64,000 bases of DNA from Scatophagus argus (lineage: Eukaryota > Chordata > Actinopteri > Scatophagidae), in contig NC_058506.1 of the NCBI RefSeq assembly GCF_020382885.2, forward strand, positions 3,038,001-3,102,000, given 5' to 3'. Below are positions 1 to 14,175 of this stretch, piece by piece. Position numbers and translations under genes: made by a program. The notes under the pieces were generated by a model. It was not told the origin of the DNA. It saw nothing but the letters and a program-made list of their open reading frames with translations, and did no database searches. The number at the start of each line of letters is the position of its first letter. The stretch's first letter is position 1.

Positions 1-1
1 T

Positions 2-322
2 TCATCCCCACTGATGGCCTCCTCCCTACTGGCAACAGAGAAGCTGGCAGATGGGGCCAAGGACGTGGTTGAAATTGCTGTGCCCGAGAATCTAGTTGGT
101 GCCATTTTGGGGAAAGGAGGGAAAACGCTGGTAGAGTACCAGGAGCTAACAGGAGCCCGCATCCAGATCTCTAAAAAGGGCGAGTTCATTCCTGGTACTC
201 GGAACCGTAAAGTTACCATAACAGGGTCGCCAGCCGCTACGCAAGCAGCGCAGTATCTGATCAGCCAGCGGATCACTTACGAGCAGGGCGTGCGTGCTAC
301 CAACCCACAAAAGGTGGGCTAA
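2..322 (+). CDS. nova2: NOVA-family KH-domain splicing regulator, last coding exon (partial)
   Basis: This is the 3' part of a gene that begins before the window. The reading frame is already open at base 2, so the ATG at 14 is internal and not a start. The 106 residues hold the third KH domain: [20 protein letters not shown] contains the conserved GxxG RNA-contact loop (GKGG), followed by the variable loop ([12 protein letters not shown]) and the helix [13 protein letters not shown]. The protein ends in NPQKVG, the usual C-terminus of NOVA proteins. NOVA proteins are nuclear, mainly neuronal, and bind YCAY clusters to control alternative splicing. The [16 protein letters not shown] stretch and the 19q13-like neighbours favour nova2, but the leading SSPL stretch recalls NOVA1, so the paralog is an inference. 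The family call is near certain. Confidence 0.9.
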   Translation, partial: SSPLMASSLLATEKLADGAKDVVEIAVPENLVGAILGKGGKTLVEYQELTGARIQISKKGEFIPGTRNRKVTITGSPAATQAAQYLISQRITYEQGVRATNPQKVG

Positions 323-3300
323 AAGGAAAAAGAGGAAAGAAGGAAAGGATGAAGACAGAGATAGAAGGGAATTGAGAGGGTCACAATGAATATGAAAAAA
401 GAAAAGTCCAAATATCTGTTCAATATATCAGTATCAAATGAGAGAATCATAAAGGAGGAGGTGGGGGAGACAACCAAGATAAGTGTGTGTGATATGTGAA
501 TGTGTTTTTAGGACTGACGTCCTGATGTTTTTTAAAAGTTTGTGTCGAGTCCTTTTGACGATGGTGATCAGAGTAAGGTGAACTGGTCCACTGCCAAGCT
601 GCAGATTCAAGGGTGAGGCTGCAGGGTTTCACCCTCCTCCAAAACCTCATAGCTGTTTTGTTTTCTTTTTTCTCTTTGGGTTTTGTTGGTTTTAATTTCA
701 GTTGCAAACCTCAGCTCCCGGTGAGTTGAGCATGTCACATGAAGTTCCAGCCAGCTGATAGAGCTGTTTTCTAAACCTTGTTCTTTGTATACAATGCACA
801 AGGCATTGTTAACAGGGGAGAGGTTTTATGACAAGCACCTGAGGTCATCTCTATCTATAGGGAAGCAATCTGAGTATAATTTCTTTAAAGAAATCATATC
901 TATGTTGACATATGTTGGATTCTGGCTCATATCATATAATTGAAGTTTCTAAATTTGGGTATTTTTTATTTTCATATTTCGTTTATTTATTGACATGGTC
1001 TCATTCAAACACAAATAGATTATTTAAACCTGTGAATACAGGTTGATCTGAATGTAAAAACAATATTAGCCTATTTTTTATTTACAGGGATCAAATATTG
1101 TGTTGCAGTGAAAGAAATGTATAACTCAAACCCGGTCTGAACTTCACTGTTGCTGTCTGCAAGTATAGTTCAGGGGTTAAATAATCAATGTGAGAGGATA
1201 GAGGAGACACACAGGAATGTATAAATATATTTTACATGAACATACATAGATAATGCTCCCACAAACCCACAAACACTGAAACATATTTGCATATTCAGTC
1301 ACAGCTACAAACACACAGAAATATGTTGTTCTTTAACCCGTTCTTGGTGCTATAGGATTAGGTTTATATCTCCTTTACCATGAAATCAGAATCTCTCTGG
1401 CGACTATTCTCTTTACGTGATGTAAAAATGCTGATGTGTCATCCAGCCATTAATAGCCCATCAGATCTGACCCACCCTCTCACCTAAAGAAAAAGGACTG
1501 ATTTCAGCATTTCACGATGAAAAGCAATCCAGTCTTAATATTTCATCCTCACTCCCAATGCCTTTTTTTAATTTTTTTTTTTTTTTTGGAAAAAAAAGAA
1601 ATTGGCCATACTCAAGATTTAACCTGACAATGTTTTTGCCTTAGCCATTTGTAACTCCCAAGGACTTAACTTAAAGCTCAGACTACGTTGGAGCAATGTC
1701 TAACCAGTTCAGTTCGCAAAAAGAACAAAGCACTACAAAAGCATTTTGATAAGAAAAACTGTATGAACCAATATCTGTGAACAAAGATACTATTGCCTTT
1801 ACATTAAGGGTACCAAATATTCAAGAGACACACACTAATAAAAGGGAAGTAGAATGACACTTGAAAAGAAGGTTTGGACTCACATTTTCTGTGAGCCATC
1901 CTTCCCAATTTGCATCAAGACAAAAAAAAAAAAAGAAAAAAAAAAGGAAACGATTTTGCAGTTCATCCAGGCAGCCTGTTATCGTTCCCAAAATGCTCAC
2001 TAACTTCGGGTGGAGCATGTAGTAAAACATAAAATGTTTTGGCATCATTGTCTTTTATGGGCAATTGTTTGTCTAATGCAGGGAGGCTAATTGTCTAGAG
2101 CACTCGAAGATTACCTTGGCCTCCTTCTGTGCTGCTATCCATGGTGTTCATCCTGAGTACACTGGGTCTCTGAAGACTGCACTGTGAGACATTAAGAACA
2201 CAATGTAAAGCGTGTCTGTCCCCGCTGGGATGTGAGTATATTTTAATGTGCACATATATGTCACACACACAAGACCTACCAATACTGACAGAAGGGATAT
2301 CTCCACAAGAGCATTTATACTCCAGCGTCTTGTGACGTGTCTGTTTACCAATGCACTGCACTTAAATTAGCGGAAGTTTTCTGATCAAATTGTTCCCACC
2401 ACATTTTCCTGCACTGTATTCTCCAGTCCTATTACGTCCCCGCTCTAAAGACATCTTTCAAGTGTCCCCATCAACCCAAGCTCTATGATCAGCTTCCTGA
2501 ATGCACGGCTGTGAGGGTTGGTGCTGAGTGGTGTCCAAGAAAATCAAAACCACTCTTGTTTTTTTTTTTTTTTTTCTTTTTTCTTTTTTCATTTTTTTGT
2601 TTGTTTGTTTGTTTTTGGGAGGGGGGTATTTAAGAATAGCCTTTTCATTTTCACAATTCATGTTTGAAAGTAAATGGATTTGAAAGTGTTTAAAACAACT
2701 CTTTGTGTCTGAACATTACACGTGGCTATTGCAACAGTGAGCCTTTCTTCCTAACTGAAATCTTTCCTTTGTCTTCTGGAAGGCTTCACAGTCATCCGTA
2801 ACTACAATCTGGCCACAAATGAAATCATAGCATAAGATAACTTTTTACTGCCCGAGATTTTAGCATATAATAAGATACAAGCACAAAACAAGGGGATGTT
2901 TTATCAATGCAACTGGACTGCTTGACTGCAGAGAGCTCTCCTAAGCTCTCTGATCTATACTTTGTGCCAAATAGTATTTCTCTCTGCCCTTCATTAACTT
3001 TCCTCTTTCTCTCAACATTTTATTCCCCTGCATGTTGCTGTTTCTCACTCTCCTGAGATTCCTCCTGTGTCCTAATCCCTGTCTGTGCTTCTTCCTTCAC
3101 TTTGCTCTCCCCCTCTTTCTCCTTCCTCCTGTCTTGTCTTCTCATGGGCGGTGTGCTGGGTGTGCTGCTGGTGGGAGTTATGCACTATAGGTCATAAGGG
3201 TATGAAAATATTTTCCCAGGCCGTGGAGTTCACAAGGCTAAAATGCACAGAAAGCACCTGCCTCCAAAACTGTGACACCCACAAGACCAACCAGCAATGT

Positions 3301-6300
3301 TAGTTCAAAGTATCAAATTCCCTCTATAAGAAGAACAAGTAGGATTTAGAACAGTTTAGACCATGAACTATGGCCTTTTAAGGGAAGAGAAAGTGTTATT
3401 TTTTTCTTCCAAAGAAGGCAAATCTTGGTTGACTAAATATTCATGTGTTGGCTGAACAAACTTAACTCAAGTTTCGGCCTTTTAAACAAAGCATAGTAAG
3501 GAAAGAATGCATAAGATAGAGAGAGTAAGGTGGAAACTTGTTCGTGACCTCAAGCCGAAAAAATGACATCCTTTATGCATATCCTCTTATCTGAAAATGA
3601 CTAGAATTCATTTCTGTGGAATACAATATGTCATGTCATATGATCTATATGTACTTTATTGTAGCTATTCTAGTTTGTAGTCCAAATGCAGTCCAGCGTT
3701 GTCAATACAATGTGAACTATGTTATATTCGTGTGGATGATGAGAGTGCCAACTAAGCCTGATTAAGATTAGCTTCGCGATTTGTTTGTGCATTATGATGA
3801 CTCATCATCATCCGGTGGTGTCCATATTTCTGTCATTGATGATTTAGTTTGACAGTAAGAAAATGTAAAGAATATTGGAAGCAATATAGTAGCATGTTGT
3901 CCTGTTTTGTGTTTTATGTCTGTTGTATGAACCTTTGAAATTACTAAGATTTTGAATGAATAGGTTTACATGTACTTTTTGTAAGTTATGAAAATGCTGC
4001 TATTTGATAAGTAAACTATACAAAATATTTTAGTTGAAAAGATGTCTGGTCTGTTGATTAGAAACATGCTCTAAAAGGCTGGAGCATAAAACGAGGTGTA
4101 TAGAATACTATACAGTATTGGTAAGTTAGTAAAAGTAATAATAGACTCCATAGTACAACCTGTGCCAAACTAGACCTCCGCAGCTTCTGAAATTGTAGAT
4201 GTGCGATCAAATGTTAGATATCAATAACTTGTTTAGAAGTGCTGATCAAGTGCCAATCAAACACTGTCTTTTAAGTTAAGAAAAGATAATCAAATACATT
4301 ATTTAAGAAAACAAAGGACAAAGAACTTTTTGTGCATTGTTTTATCCCATAGGTACATAGAGTAAGAGTTAAAGATTGTGATTTTTATGGATCCATGTTG
4401 TTTTACACTCCATGCATCCCTTGTGTGTTTGTTTGACCTGTGGCTTAAGTACTGCTGTCTCACAAAATGTCTCTATAGGCCAGCATGGACTAAGCATAAC
4501 ATGTTATAAGCATTCATAACATACCATTAACAATCAAAAATGTGTTTGTGGAGTTAGGTGTTATCTTTTTGCACGTCTTCTATTGCATGGTATCAAAGTA
4601 AATTATGGAGGAAAAAAAATTACAAAAATTTGCGAGGTTGTCTCGCAACATTCAAAGGCATAACACTGCATGCAGTCAAATGTAAAGCACTTAAGTTTAC
4701 TCGCCTCATGTTGAAGAACTTGTTTTTTTGTTTTTTTTTTTATGTCGTGAGTTGGGAGGGAGTTCATTATTGTCATGTTGGCCCAAAAAAAACAAAAAAA
4801 GACACACACATACAAACACACGCACATCTCAGACCCAATTCTCATCAATGAAGTTCATCTCTCTGCATATCATCAGAGAAGACATTTTAATTTTTAGGTA
4901 CAGTGAGGAGTATTAAAATGTGAAACAAGCAAACGTGAAAATGTTATTCAGTGCATTGGCTCCTTGTGTTTTGCTTTTTTTTTAGGATATCAGGCACTCA
5001 TTTCTTTTACAAACAGGTTGAACCTCATATAACCTGTCCCATAATGTTTTTAGTTTTTTATGTCACAGCTTCAAAGCCCAGATCTAATCTATGAATGTAC
5101 CCATTTACTCTTTTTTTTGTCGTTGTTTTTTGTTTTTAATTTATGTCGAATGTCTTTAATGTAAATTCAGGGCAGGAATGTCAGATACATGTAGAGTTAA
5201 TATCTATGTCAATAACAGATTTCAGCTATAGTCAGGTAGGCCTCTCACGGCCATAGTCATGATCCAGATATGTTTTAACACAACTTCCGATTCGCTGTCA
5301 ACATTATCTTGTTTGTTTGGTGTTGCATAAATGCACTTTACTGATCAGTGGGTCATATTGGGTGTGAAATGAAGCAAACCATGTTGGCTTTCAATAGTTT
5401 TTTTTGTTTGTTTGTTTGTTTTTGCCATTCTTTGCTGTTGCTCTGATGTTTCTTTTATTTGTTTATTCCCAAATCCCGTTGGGTCTTATGAATGATGGAA
5501 AGGGCTGGAGTCACAGACAAAATAGAGAAGTAGCACCTGTTTCCTCACTTGAAGGCTTCTCCTTCACATTCCCTTCAGCAGAGGTTTGTGTCAATCACTG
5601 AGTGCTTTGTTTTTAACCAGCACGAGAAACCAGGGGCGATCTGTACACTTTTGCATCCTGTTTTTGCTTTAAATTACAAATTAGAATACGGCTTTCAGTT
5701 CTCCAGCGAATTGGGATCGAAGCATTGGGCTGAAGGTACTGAGGGATGCAAGCTCAAGGTCTGGCTCTTATGATGAACAGTCAGATCGGCACCAGCAAAA
5801 TGAAGATTGCCTCTGCCACCTCAACATGATAAAAATCACAGAGGAAACCTATCAGACTTTGAGTGGCCTAGTTACATAATTGATATTTTGTGGTACGAAT
5901 CCCTGTCATTGCATTTACTGCTTCACATTTGAATACCAAACGAGTTACAGTATCATTCCAAAAGTTTTTATGTTTGTTTTTATTTTCACCCCAAATGTAT
6001 CCTGGACGTTCATCCGCCCCCCCCCACGGAGCCCTTCTGCAGGAAGGGTAGGACTGGTTTTAAAAGCTACAAACTGGCTAAGGCTGCTTGCTCCTCTCTT
6101 ACAACCTCTTCTCACTGAGTCTCACTCACTCAGCCCACACAATATCACGATTTCATCACACTGAGCACCTGCTACTGTGTCCGCCCTTTAAACGGATTAA
6201 GGTATTTCTGAGCCCTTTCGTCTGAGAAAACACAGGATTCTTTGCCAACCAGATATGAGGCCATTTTTGTCTTTGACCCTCTGAACCTCCCATGAACTTG

Positions 6301-8559
6301 GTTGACCTTCTCCATCCCCAAGAACTCATGTATGTGTTGGATATTTTACACCACTTTTACTGTTAAACTCTGCGAGACTGTTCTTTTGTTTTTTTCTGGT
6401 TATCTGGACAATTCTGCAGGGTTGATCGCTTTGCTTAAGTGTAAACTGAAGAAAGCATGCCAGTACCTTGCAACCATTTTCATGTCATTGTAAATTTTCT
6501 TTTGGGAGCTTGGTTTTGCTTCGTTTAACCTCTGTTCTGTCCATCTCAGAAAAAAAATGGACTGACAGCATAAGATCAAATATTCCAACCTAAGAAAAGT
6601 GATGTTGTCAATTGGGTGCATTTCTCTTTGATACTAATGACAGCAGTTCTGTCTTTCATTTGTGACGAGGAGAATCTGTGAAAGTCCACAGTGTTAACTA
6701 CCTAAAGGGCTTTCTAGGACAGCATTTGTATGTCTTTTAAAATGAAAATGTTCACTGAGTATATTGAGAAATGAAAGGAAAATGTCTTCTTGTGCCATTT
6801 TAGAAAAAGTGTGAAAGCTTTCTGTGGCAAATATTGTCAGCAAGAGTGCCAAATAATTCCATACTGAGCCAAAAGGCAGCCAGCCTACATAACTAAATGT
6901 TAGATCACTGGAATGGTTACGTCCCATTTCCACTCCCCTTGAAAAACATCACCCTAATTGTAGGACGTTTGAGCTCATGTGCCATTATTGTTATGCTGCC
7001 AGTCTGTTTTCTGCTTTTGTCAGAGAAACATCTCAGAAGCAGTATATTTTCTAAATGATACACTGTTGATAAAACGACAACAGCTACTACGGTGAGGGAA
7101 TGAGAGGATTTTAAAAGTGTCATTGTTTTTATTATTAGTTTATTTGAACATTATTCATTAATAGATTTAACGGTAATGACTATTTAATGTAACTGTAGTA
7201 CTGTGTTTGTAAAAGAAATTCAGTGAGTTGTGTTTTATGACTCGTGGACTACCAGTGAAGTCAGCATTTCAGTGTTAATAATTGAATTGTTTTTTAAAGA
7301 TTATTTTTGCGACGGCAACAAAGAGTCATTATAAATGTTCATTTTAACATCACTTGTCTTCTGTTCCTTTTATTCTCCACCTTGTCCCTCCACTCTGTCT
7401 CTCTTGAGTGAAAGGTTGAGTGTTTATATAATTGCAACCAACACGTTCTATGAATAGGTTGATTTCTGGAGTGCTGAATCTGAGCACATATTAAATGTGA
7501 ACAATGGCAGTGTTTACACAGACACAATGCTCACGTAATTAGGAATCAGATGAAGATGAAACAATTATGTGGTGAAAAGCAGCATAAATTTCACACTTGA
7601 TTTACATGAATTTATTTGATGGTTGGTTTGTTTACTGAGGGCAGAGTGTTAGATCATGGATACTACATTTAGAACCTCATTATGTTGTTCAGCTCAAAAA
7701 TCTTATTTTGTTACTTCATAGTGGCAGCGACTTGGGTCAGAGCCCGTCAACAAACATTTTCTTTCATTTAGTTAAGGATCAAAGCATCAAATGTTTGTCT
7801 TCTGTGATCACACTTTCAACACAGACAGTTTCACTGAAAAATAAATTGAAAGATTATGGGATTTTACTGGCCAAGGCTAGTCCACTATTTTTACTCCAAT
7901 ATGTTCAGCACATATACACACAGGTGTTTTAATTTACTCTGCCTGATTAAATGGGTGGGTACGAAATACTGATAAAAAGTATTACAAAGACACTGATGAA
8001 GATAAGTTATGCCCTCAGGAGAGCTGAGGTGTCAGTCAATCACAGTCTGTACTATTGTTGTGTATCGGCAAAAATCTGTCGATACAATACGTCCCACGAT
8101 ACAAAGTTCAACATGATGTCAAACTGTACAGTATCACAGTGTGGGGTACAGGGCTTAATTCTTCTGTCATAGCTGACAATGTTATGATGACTTGGAAGAG
8201 TCAAACAGGCGAAGACAGATTATGGTGCTGCCATCTAGCTGTTGGAGGTTCAAATACAACACAAAATGGACACTGCTACAAATCTTTCCATGTAAACTAT
8301 TACGGTAATTAAAAAGCAATAGTGTTTTTGAGAATCAGAAGCATCACAAAACTTATGTGTTACAATGCATATTTTCTTACATGCCTAGTCTGTGCACACC
8401 TACTGTTCCTGAGAAGAGGTCTAATTGTGTGCATAAACCGTTGCAGGGCTGATATTAAGTTACTTTAAACGTAGCCAAAACAGAGATGAAATAACGTTGC
8501 ACTAAACACAAAGTTTTTAGACAATTTTCTTTAGTTTGCTTATGCTTTATTAACCAAAT

Positions 8560-8900
8560 TAATGGACAAATTGAATTGTTGGTGTGATGATGGTTCTAGA
8601 TGGCAGGTGGAGGGAACACCAAAGTTAATACAGTTTATCGTGAGAAGGGCATGAATACCCATAAGTTTCCTTGCAGACCATCCAATAACAGCTGCATCAT
8701 CTAATTTAAGACCACAAGTCAATCAACCACATGGTGACGCTAGAGGAGAGAATCACCAAAGTCAGCAGGCTTCATTCTCTACGTATCATCATTATCAAAA
8801 TGTACAAAATTTAGTGATAATCCATCCAGTGGTGACTGAGATATTTCAGTCATTACCAAAGTGATGGGCCATCCATACAAAATTCAAGGTTCAGGATTGT
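8560..8900 (-). repeat. Dispersed teleost repeat fragment
   Basis: Around 8730-8885 the text follows a phrase I recognise from many fish genomes: a 'gacgctagaggagagaatcaccaaagtc' type block, then an 'aatccatccagtggtgactgagatatttcagt' type block. It looks like a decayed interspersed element. Family, strand and exact borders are uncertain because no terminal repeats or target duplication were found. Confidence 0.45.
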
Positions 8901-11900
8901 TGTTCCTCCAACATTTTTCTCTTTTATGATGGAGAATTCTTTGTATAAGCATGTCCATCATCACAGGACATCCAAACTCTTCACTAAAGCCCTGCACAGT
9001 GATAAAAACCTTTCAGTGTTATAGGTTCCTTGTGGTAGGGTGACACGCCATACAAAGCACAGCAACTCTGAAACTGATGAGACATTTATTGTGTATTCAA
9101 GCTGAAGAAATTAGATTTAACTACAAGAAGTTCTCTGTAGCTTGTGTCAGAGAGGAACGTCTTAATATGGGTGGACAATATGACCAACATCTGATATTCA
9201 GTGTGAGCCAGTAATGCTGCAGTATATCAATCTAAACTATGCCTAGAAGGGTTTTACAAACAGTCACTGTGGAATACAAGGAGAACCAGGCTGACACTTG
9301 ATTACTGGTACACAACCCAATGCAAAACACTGAAATCATAGACTAGTCTAATGTTTACATCGCTAAATGCAAACTTTACGTATCTCAGTACGAGCTCTGA
9401 GAACAGTCCCAGACACATCTACATGGAGCTACAATCAACTTAATGAAAACCATTCAGAGTTCTGCAACATTTCAGACCACCATGCCTTTTATGTAATGAC
9501 ATCCGTGAGCCACCCAGCACACAGCCATTCCTCCTACACCGTTTGACCTTTTTCTTCATTCAGTAAATACATCCCTAATCCTCTGAGCTCAACCACACAA
9601 ACGAGGAAGGTGACATCACACACACACAAATATACAGAGCTACAGCTATGCTGCTCATGTTATGACCATGACCATGGTATTTTCTTGGAGAATTTGTGTT
9701 GTTTTAGTTACCTGAGATGCAGTTTATATGCTGCAGTTGAAATATAGTGTGGTGGATTCTTTGAAGGTTTACCCCAATATGTTTTATGCACTTTGTTTTC
9801 TCCACAAGAATATTATTGCTGCAAGTGCTGCAAAGCAAGCAAAGCTGTTAGTTTACAGCTTCTAGATCATCAATGCATGTAGGGAACTGACGTCAGTAAG
9901 TGAAAATTTAAAAGGAAAACAGAATTTTAATTAAATTTCAGGTGAACCAATACAACAAAACAAAAATCTAAATAATATACTACATGTTCAGAACAGACTA
10001 AACATTCAAAAAAAGATTCAGGCACCTCTTAGTCTCTTCCTCTCCTAACTGTTTCGTGTTTCCAGAGACTAACGTTTATTGCTAATTTGATTTAGATACC
10101 TTTGGAAAATCACTGAAATCCTCCCTGAATGCTTGTGGAATTTAGTGAAAGAGACACAATAGCAGATGGACTTGAGTTCTGGAAAGTGTGCATGTAGTTT
10201 GCATAACAATGATCAAAATTACTAACTAACTTGTAAATATGACCAGACAATTAGGCATATATCTGCAAGAGTAAGTCAGTGGAAACAGTAATCACCCTGA
10301 GGTCACTGGTATTTGGAGAATTACATGTTGTCAATTTGAATTTATGAACTCCTCCCTCTAATCCCTTACAGTTCATCCCTCCAAATGCTTTGCAGTTACA
10401 GAAATATTTGGAATATGCACGATCATACTGTCCTATCTGTTTTTTGTTAAGCCCATTGTAAAGGCAAGAAAATAATCTTACATTGTCCATTGTGCAGTGA
10501 CCAAGTGAATTCAACATTTTCTGCACATCTCATCCCATCCAATGTCTTGTTTTTACCAAGGATTGAGGTGTAAAATTCTGCAGCAGTATACATTTAAGGC
10601 ACATTTGATTCCTGCTGTGAGAGAAGGTAGCAATGGGCTTGAATGATAAAATTGCGTTGTCAAGGTAACAGGTTATTCTGAAGGCTGCAAATACGTCGTA
10701 TTGGGGATGCTCCTATACAATTTTCAATCTGCAGGCTCTGTGGCACTGAACTACATAAGCTCTATATTTCACTCCCTCAAAGTCGATCAGGTAACTGCAG
10801 ATGTAATATGGTTTGCGTTCATTATTTAGAGATATTTAATAGCCAGTCTATCTTCATCAGAGTTATTGAAATTATTCACAGCAGATCACATTTGCAAAAG
10901 CCAAATCATAGCTGTCGGAAACCTTCTGGTGGCACAGCGATTTCTTCCAAATGATGAATGAGGGAAAAGGTGGAGACTGCTAAAGAATAGAGATACACTG
11001 AGGCACCATTTAGCATGGCTCCTGATGTAACCATGGATACCTCTATTTCATGGATGGAGTAATTTTAGCTGGAGTGGCATCTGAAGGATGGATATCACTG
11101 TTTCTGCACTTCATATATTATCACATCTTAAATATCAGGTTGCATCCCATATATATATTGAAACATACATTCAAAAAGCCTCACAATTATTGTCCCATTT
11201 TTCAAATGCAGTATATACCATGTGAAGAAAATATGCATCCCTCAGTATTATGCACTGCACAGCAAGCTATTGACATATGGGTAGTTTTGTTTGCAGGAAC
11301 AATAGAGTAATCAAGACAGGTGTCAGTGATGCAACTTATATTCAATTTAGTAACTAACAAACAGCAATATCAAGCCTATAGTTATATGCTGTCATAGCTG
11401 TATCCTTACTGATAAAAGAGAGTCCTTATGAGTCCACACGAGGTTTTGAGAGAGACAATACATCGTTCATGGACATACATGTTGCTGTTGTATTTATGAA
11501 TCCTATTTCTGTGTGTGGTGAGAGTGGAGGGTAGTAGTATAGACTTATCAGTTGAGGAGAGAGCAGCGAAGGTGTCTGCACTGTCAAGGCAACCGTGATA
11601 GTGCTGGCCATGAGGGATTAAGAGGAGATGTAGCTATGATAAAAACAGAGCAGCAGGATAAACCCGGCCAGTTCCTTGGAAGTCGAGAAACAAGAGACTC
11701 AAATGTGCAGTTTAAAGAGTCAGAACTCTCAGCTGGACATACACACCTCTTTTAGCCATTGCTGTCATGATATGACAATAAATTGGAATCCAGTGTTTGC
11801 AGGGAGAAATTTTCAGAATATTCTAAAGTACAAATAACTGATTGTCAGTATATCAGGTTAGTTTTTTTCTGATGTGTATGAGGAGGATCCCCTTATGAGC

Positions 11901-13196
11901 TGATGTGTGAAAAATCTAATTGTATTCCATTGGGAATCCTATCATGCCTAAAATGACAACTGTACAATTATCAATGCAAACGTCCATGTCAATAGGCCAG
12001 AAAAGATAAAAGAAAGAAAGAGCTTTATGGGCCTGAAGCAGTACAGAGTGTACAAAGCAGATTGCACATTTGTAAGGAAACAGGGACATTAGAATATTAA
12101 CTTGCTGAATGCACAATATGCTGTACAGTAATGTGTTTGCTATAATTCATCTCTGGCAAATGCTCTCTGACTCCACCTGCTGGTTTTATTCAGCACTGAT
12201 ATGCACACACACACACAAACGTGCACGCACATGTGCACATGCACGCACACATACGTCATATTCGTCAAGAGACCGTCATCTGTCTTTTTTAAATGCCACT
12301 GGTGCCACTTTGGCAGCATGATGAACACAGTTTCTGTCCTTCAGCTGTGTTCAATCCATATTATGCCAGTTAAACCTGAGGGGGGTGCTGTTCTGTGGCT
12401 GACCCTCCTGGTCTGTGTAGAACTGAGGCAGGAAAAGCAGATGATTAAAGCCCACATTTGATCTTTGTGCCAATATTCAGATTTTTCACATTCAACCATT
12501 TTCATGCCAGCTGGCTAGGAATTTCAGTAAAATGTTATGTAAAGCTAAAACAAACTAGGGTTTGATTCTGATGTTACTCTGTGAAGATTACAAACTGATC
12601 AATTGTAAATGTGGAAAATGAAACTTAGTTGAGTAAGAAAACTGGAGGATTTAATATTGTGACTTTTAAACAGTTGTTTTTTTGTGTTTTGGCTCTTAGT
12701 GTGACATCAGCAGAGAGATCACAGGAAATGACAGAGCAGAGACATGGTGGTCACCAGGTCCCCACTTGACTCCAGGAATGTTGTGGTTCATGGTCAGCTT
12801 TGGACATAAAGGCCCCCAGTGAACCCAAAAGTAAGAAATGTAACATTTGACAGTTATATGTTATATCTGTGACTACCTGAGGCTTTTCTCCATCTGCAGA
12901 AACAAAAGCAACTCCCCTTACACATAGTACTGATCACACGGGGGGAATTCCCCTGGCAGTTTGGCACAATCCATTACAAGTATGGGTTAATCACTGCTTA
13001 TAAGATCCAATTATCAGGGAATAGGATTTTGTCAAATTAAATGAAAACACAATTTTCTCTGAGCTCTCATTAAGCTATGTTTAATTATTCAGCGTGGTGT
13101 GCTATCATTTTTAAACACACCCCAAGTCCACTGGCAAATCTTCAGGGATTTTTAGGGCTTTTTGACAGTGTTCCAGTTCCTCTACTAAACTGTTTA

Positions 13197-13202
<6 letters not shown>

Positions 13203-13241
<39 letters not shown>
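13203..13241. repeat. (AT)n microsatellite
   Basis: An uninterrupted AT dinucleotide tract of about 39 bases in the intergenic DNA upstream of capns1. Confidence 0.95.
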
Positions 13242-13242
<1 letters not shown>

Positions 13243-13999
13243 TTATACAGCAAAGTCAAACTGAATGTTCATGGCAGGAAAAACATCCTTCTGACGCTGT
13301 GGTTTAGCTGTCTCTAAAATGCAATGGTTCTCAGACTAGTGTCCAGGGACCAACCTGGGTCAGTGAGGGCACTCCATGGAGATCTCCAGCTAAATGAACA
13401 TCAATGTCATTCAGTAATGGTTAGTGGAATGAGAAGACGACTGAGCTCCTGATCAGAGAGCTCACTTTGTGCTGACAATACAAATCACATTTGAATGTGG
13501 GAGACAAAATTCATAAAAGGCAGGTTGAAAGTCAGGAGAGAGAAGCACAATGACATATTTTTTTGTCACACACTTTTTACAGCTCTGCTCATGATAAGCT
13601 TGATCTGATTTTATTTGACTTGATTTTCTAACTGGTTCATTTGTTCAGTGGAGCCAACCAACTTTGTGTCCAAACCATCAGATGACACACTGTTATCATA
13701 GCAAACAACTGCTTTGCTAAATGATGTTCATATATTGCATCTTCTTTAGCTGTGGAAGGATCAATACGATTCTATATGAATGGATGTTTGTTTGAGTGGA
13801 AAAAAAGGAGAAATTAAGAAATTAATTTGTTATACGATGCATTGCGCATGCAGAAAGCAAACATGCACATGGTTGACACTACCGATTTCAAACTTACATT
13901 TTTGGTAGCACAACCATACACCAGGGAGTTTCACTGACATATATAATGAGTGGTATACGCAGAATTACTGAAGTGTATGGCTTGATATCGAATCATTTA

Positions 14000-14175
14000 T
14001 CTTCCATACCGGAACCTGAAGCAAAGCCGGAAACAACTGCGATGCTTGATCTCATATCCTAGTTACTCTCTGTAACGTCAGTTGGGGCGTGTGTTGACGG
14101 ACCTTCGCCTGCCAGCAGCTGAGAACTCCGACAAATATCCTGCTGTCAACTTCATTATAGTGCTGTTGCCTCCAG
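14000..14175 (+). promoter_or_regulatory. capns1: capns1 promoter and noncoding leader exon
   Basis: Two ETS-type cores CCGGAA (14009-14014, 14027-14032) and a CRE-like TAACGTCA (14073-14080) sit just before a stretch that ends in a strong donor, TCCAG|GTAAAT, at 14175. No TATA box is evident, in keeping with a housekeeping promoter. The leader exon would join the exon carrying the ATG at 15277. The transcription start is not determined; the donor is seen, the rest is inference. Confidence 0.5.

Larger units (their letters stand above)
323..13990. other. Gene-free stretch: nova 3' UTR, then intergenic DNA
   Basis: I see no convincing coding exon here. The proximal part is presumably the long NOVA 3' UTR; AATAAA-like hexamers occur, for example at 1837-1842, but none is clearly the main poly(A) signal. 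The sequence is AT-rich with T-tracts (about 1561-1590, 2558-2592). A CA/CG-rich microsatellite lies at about 12200-12256 and an (AT)n tract at 13203-13241. A teleost dispersed repeat lies near 8560-8900. The open frames present are short, low-complexity or lack codon structure. Confidence 0.6.

Noticed and set aside
12109-12461. ORFs around the CA/CG microsatellite
   Set aside because: Frames are kept open by simple repeat.
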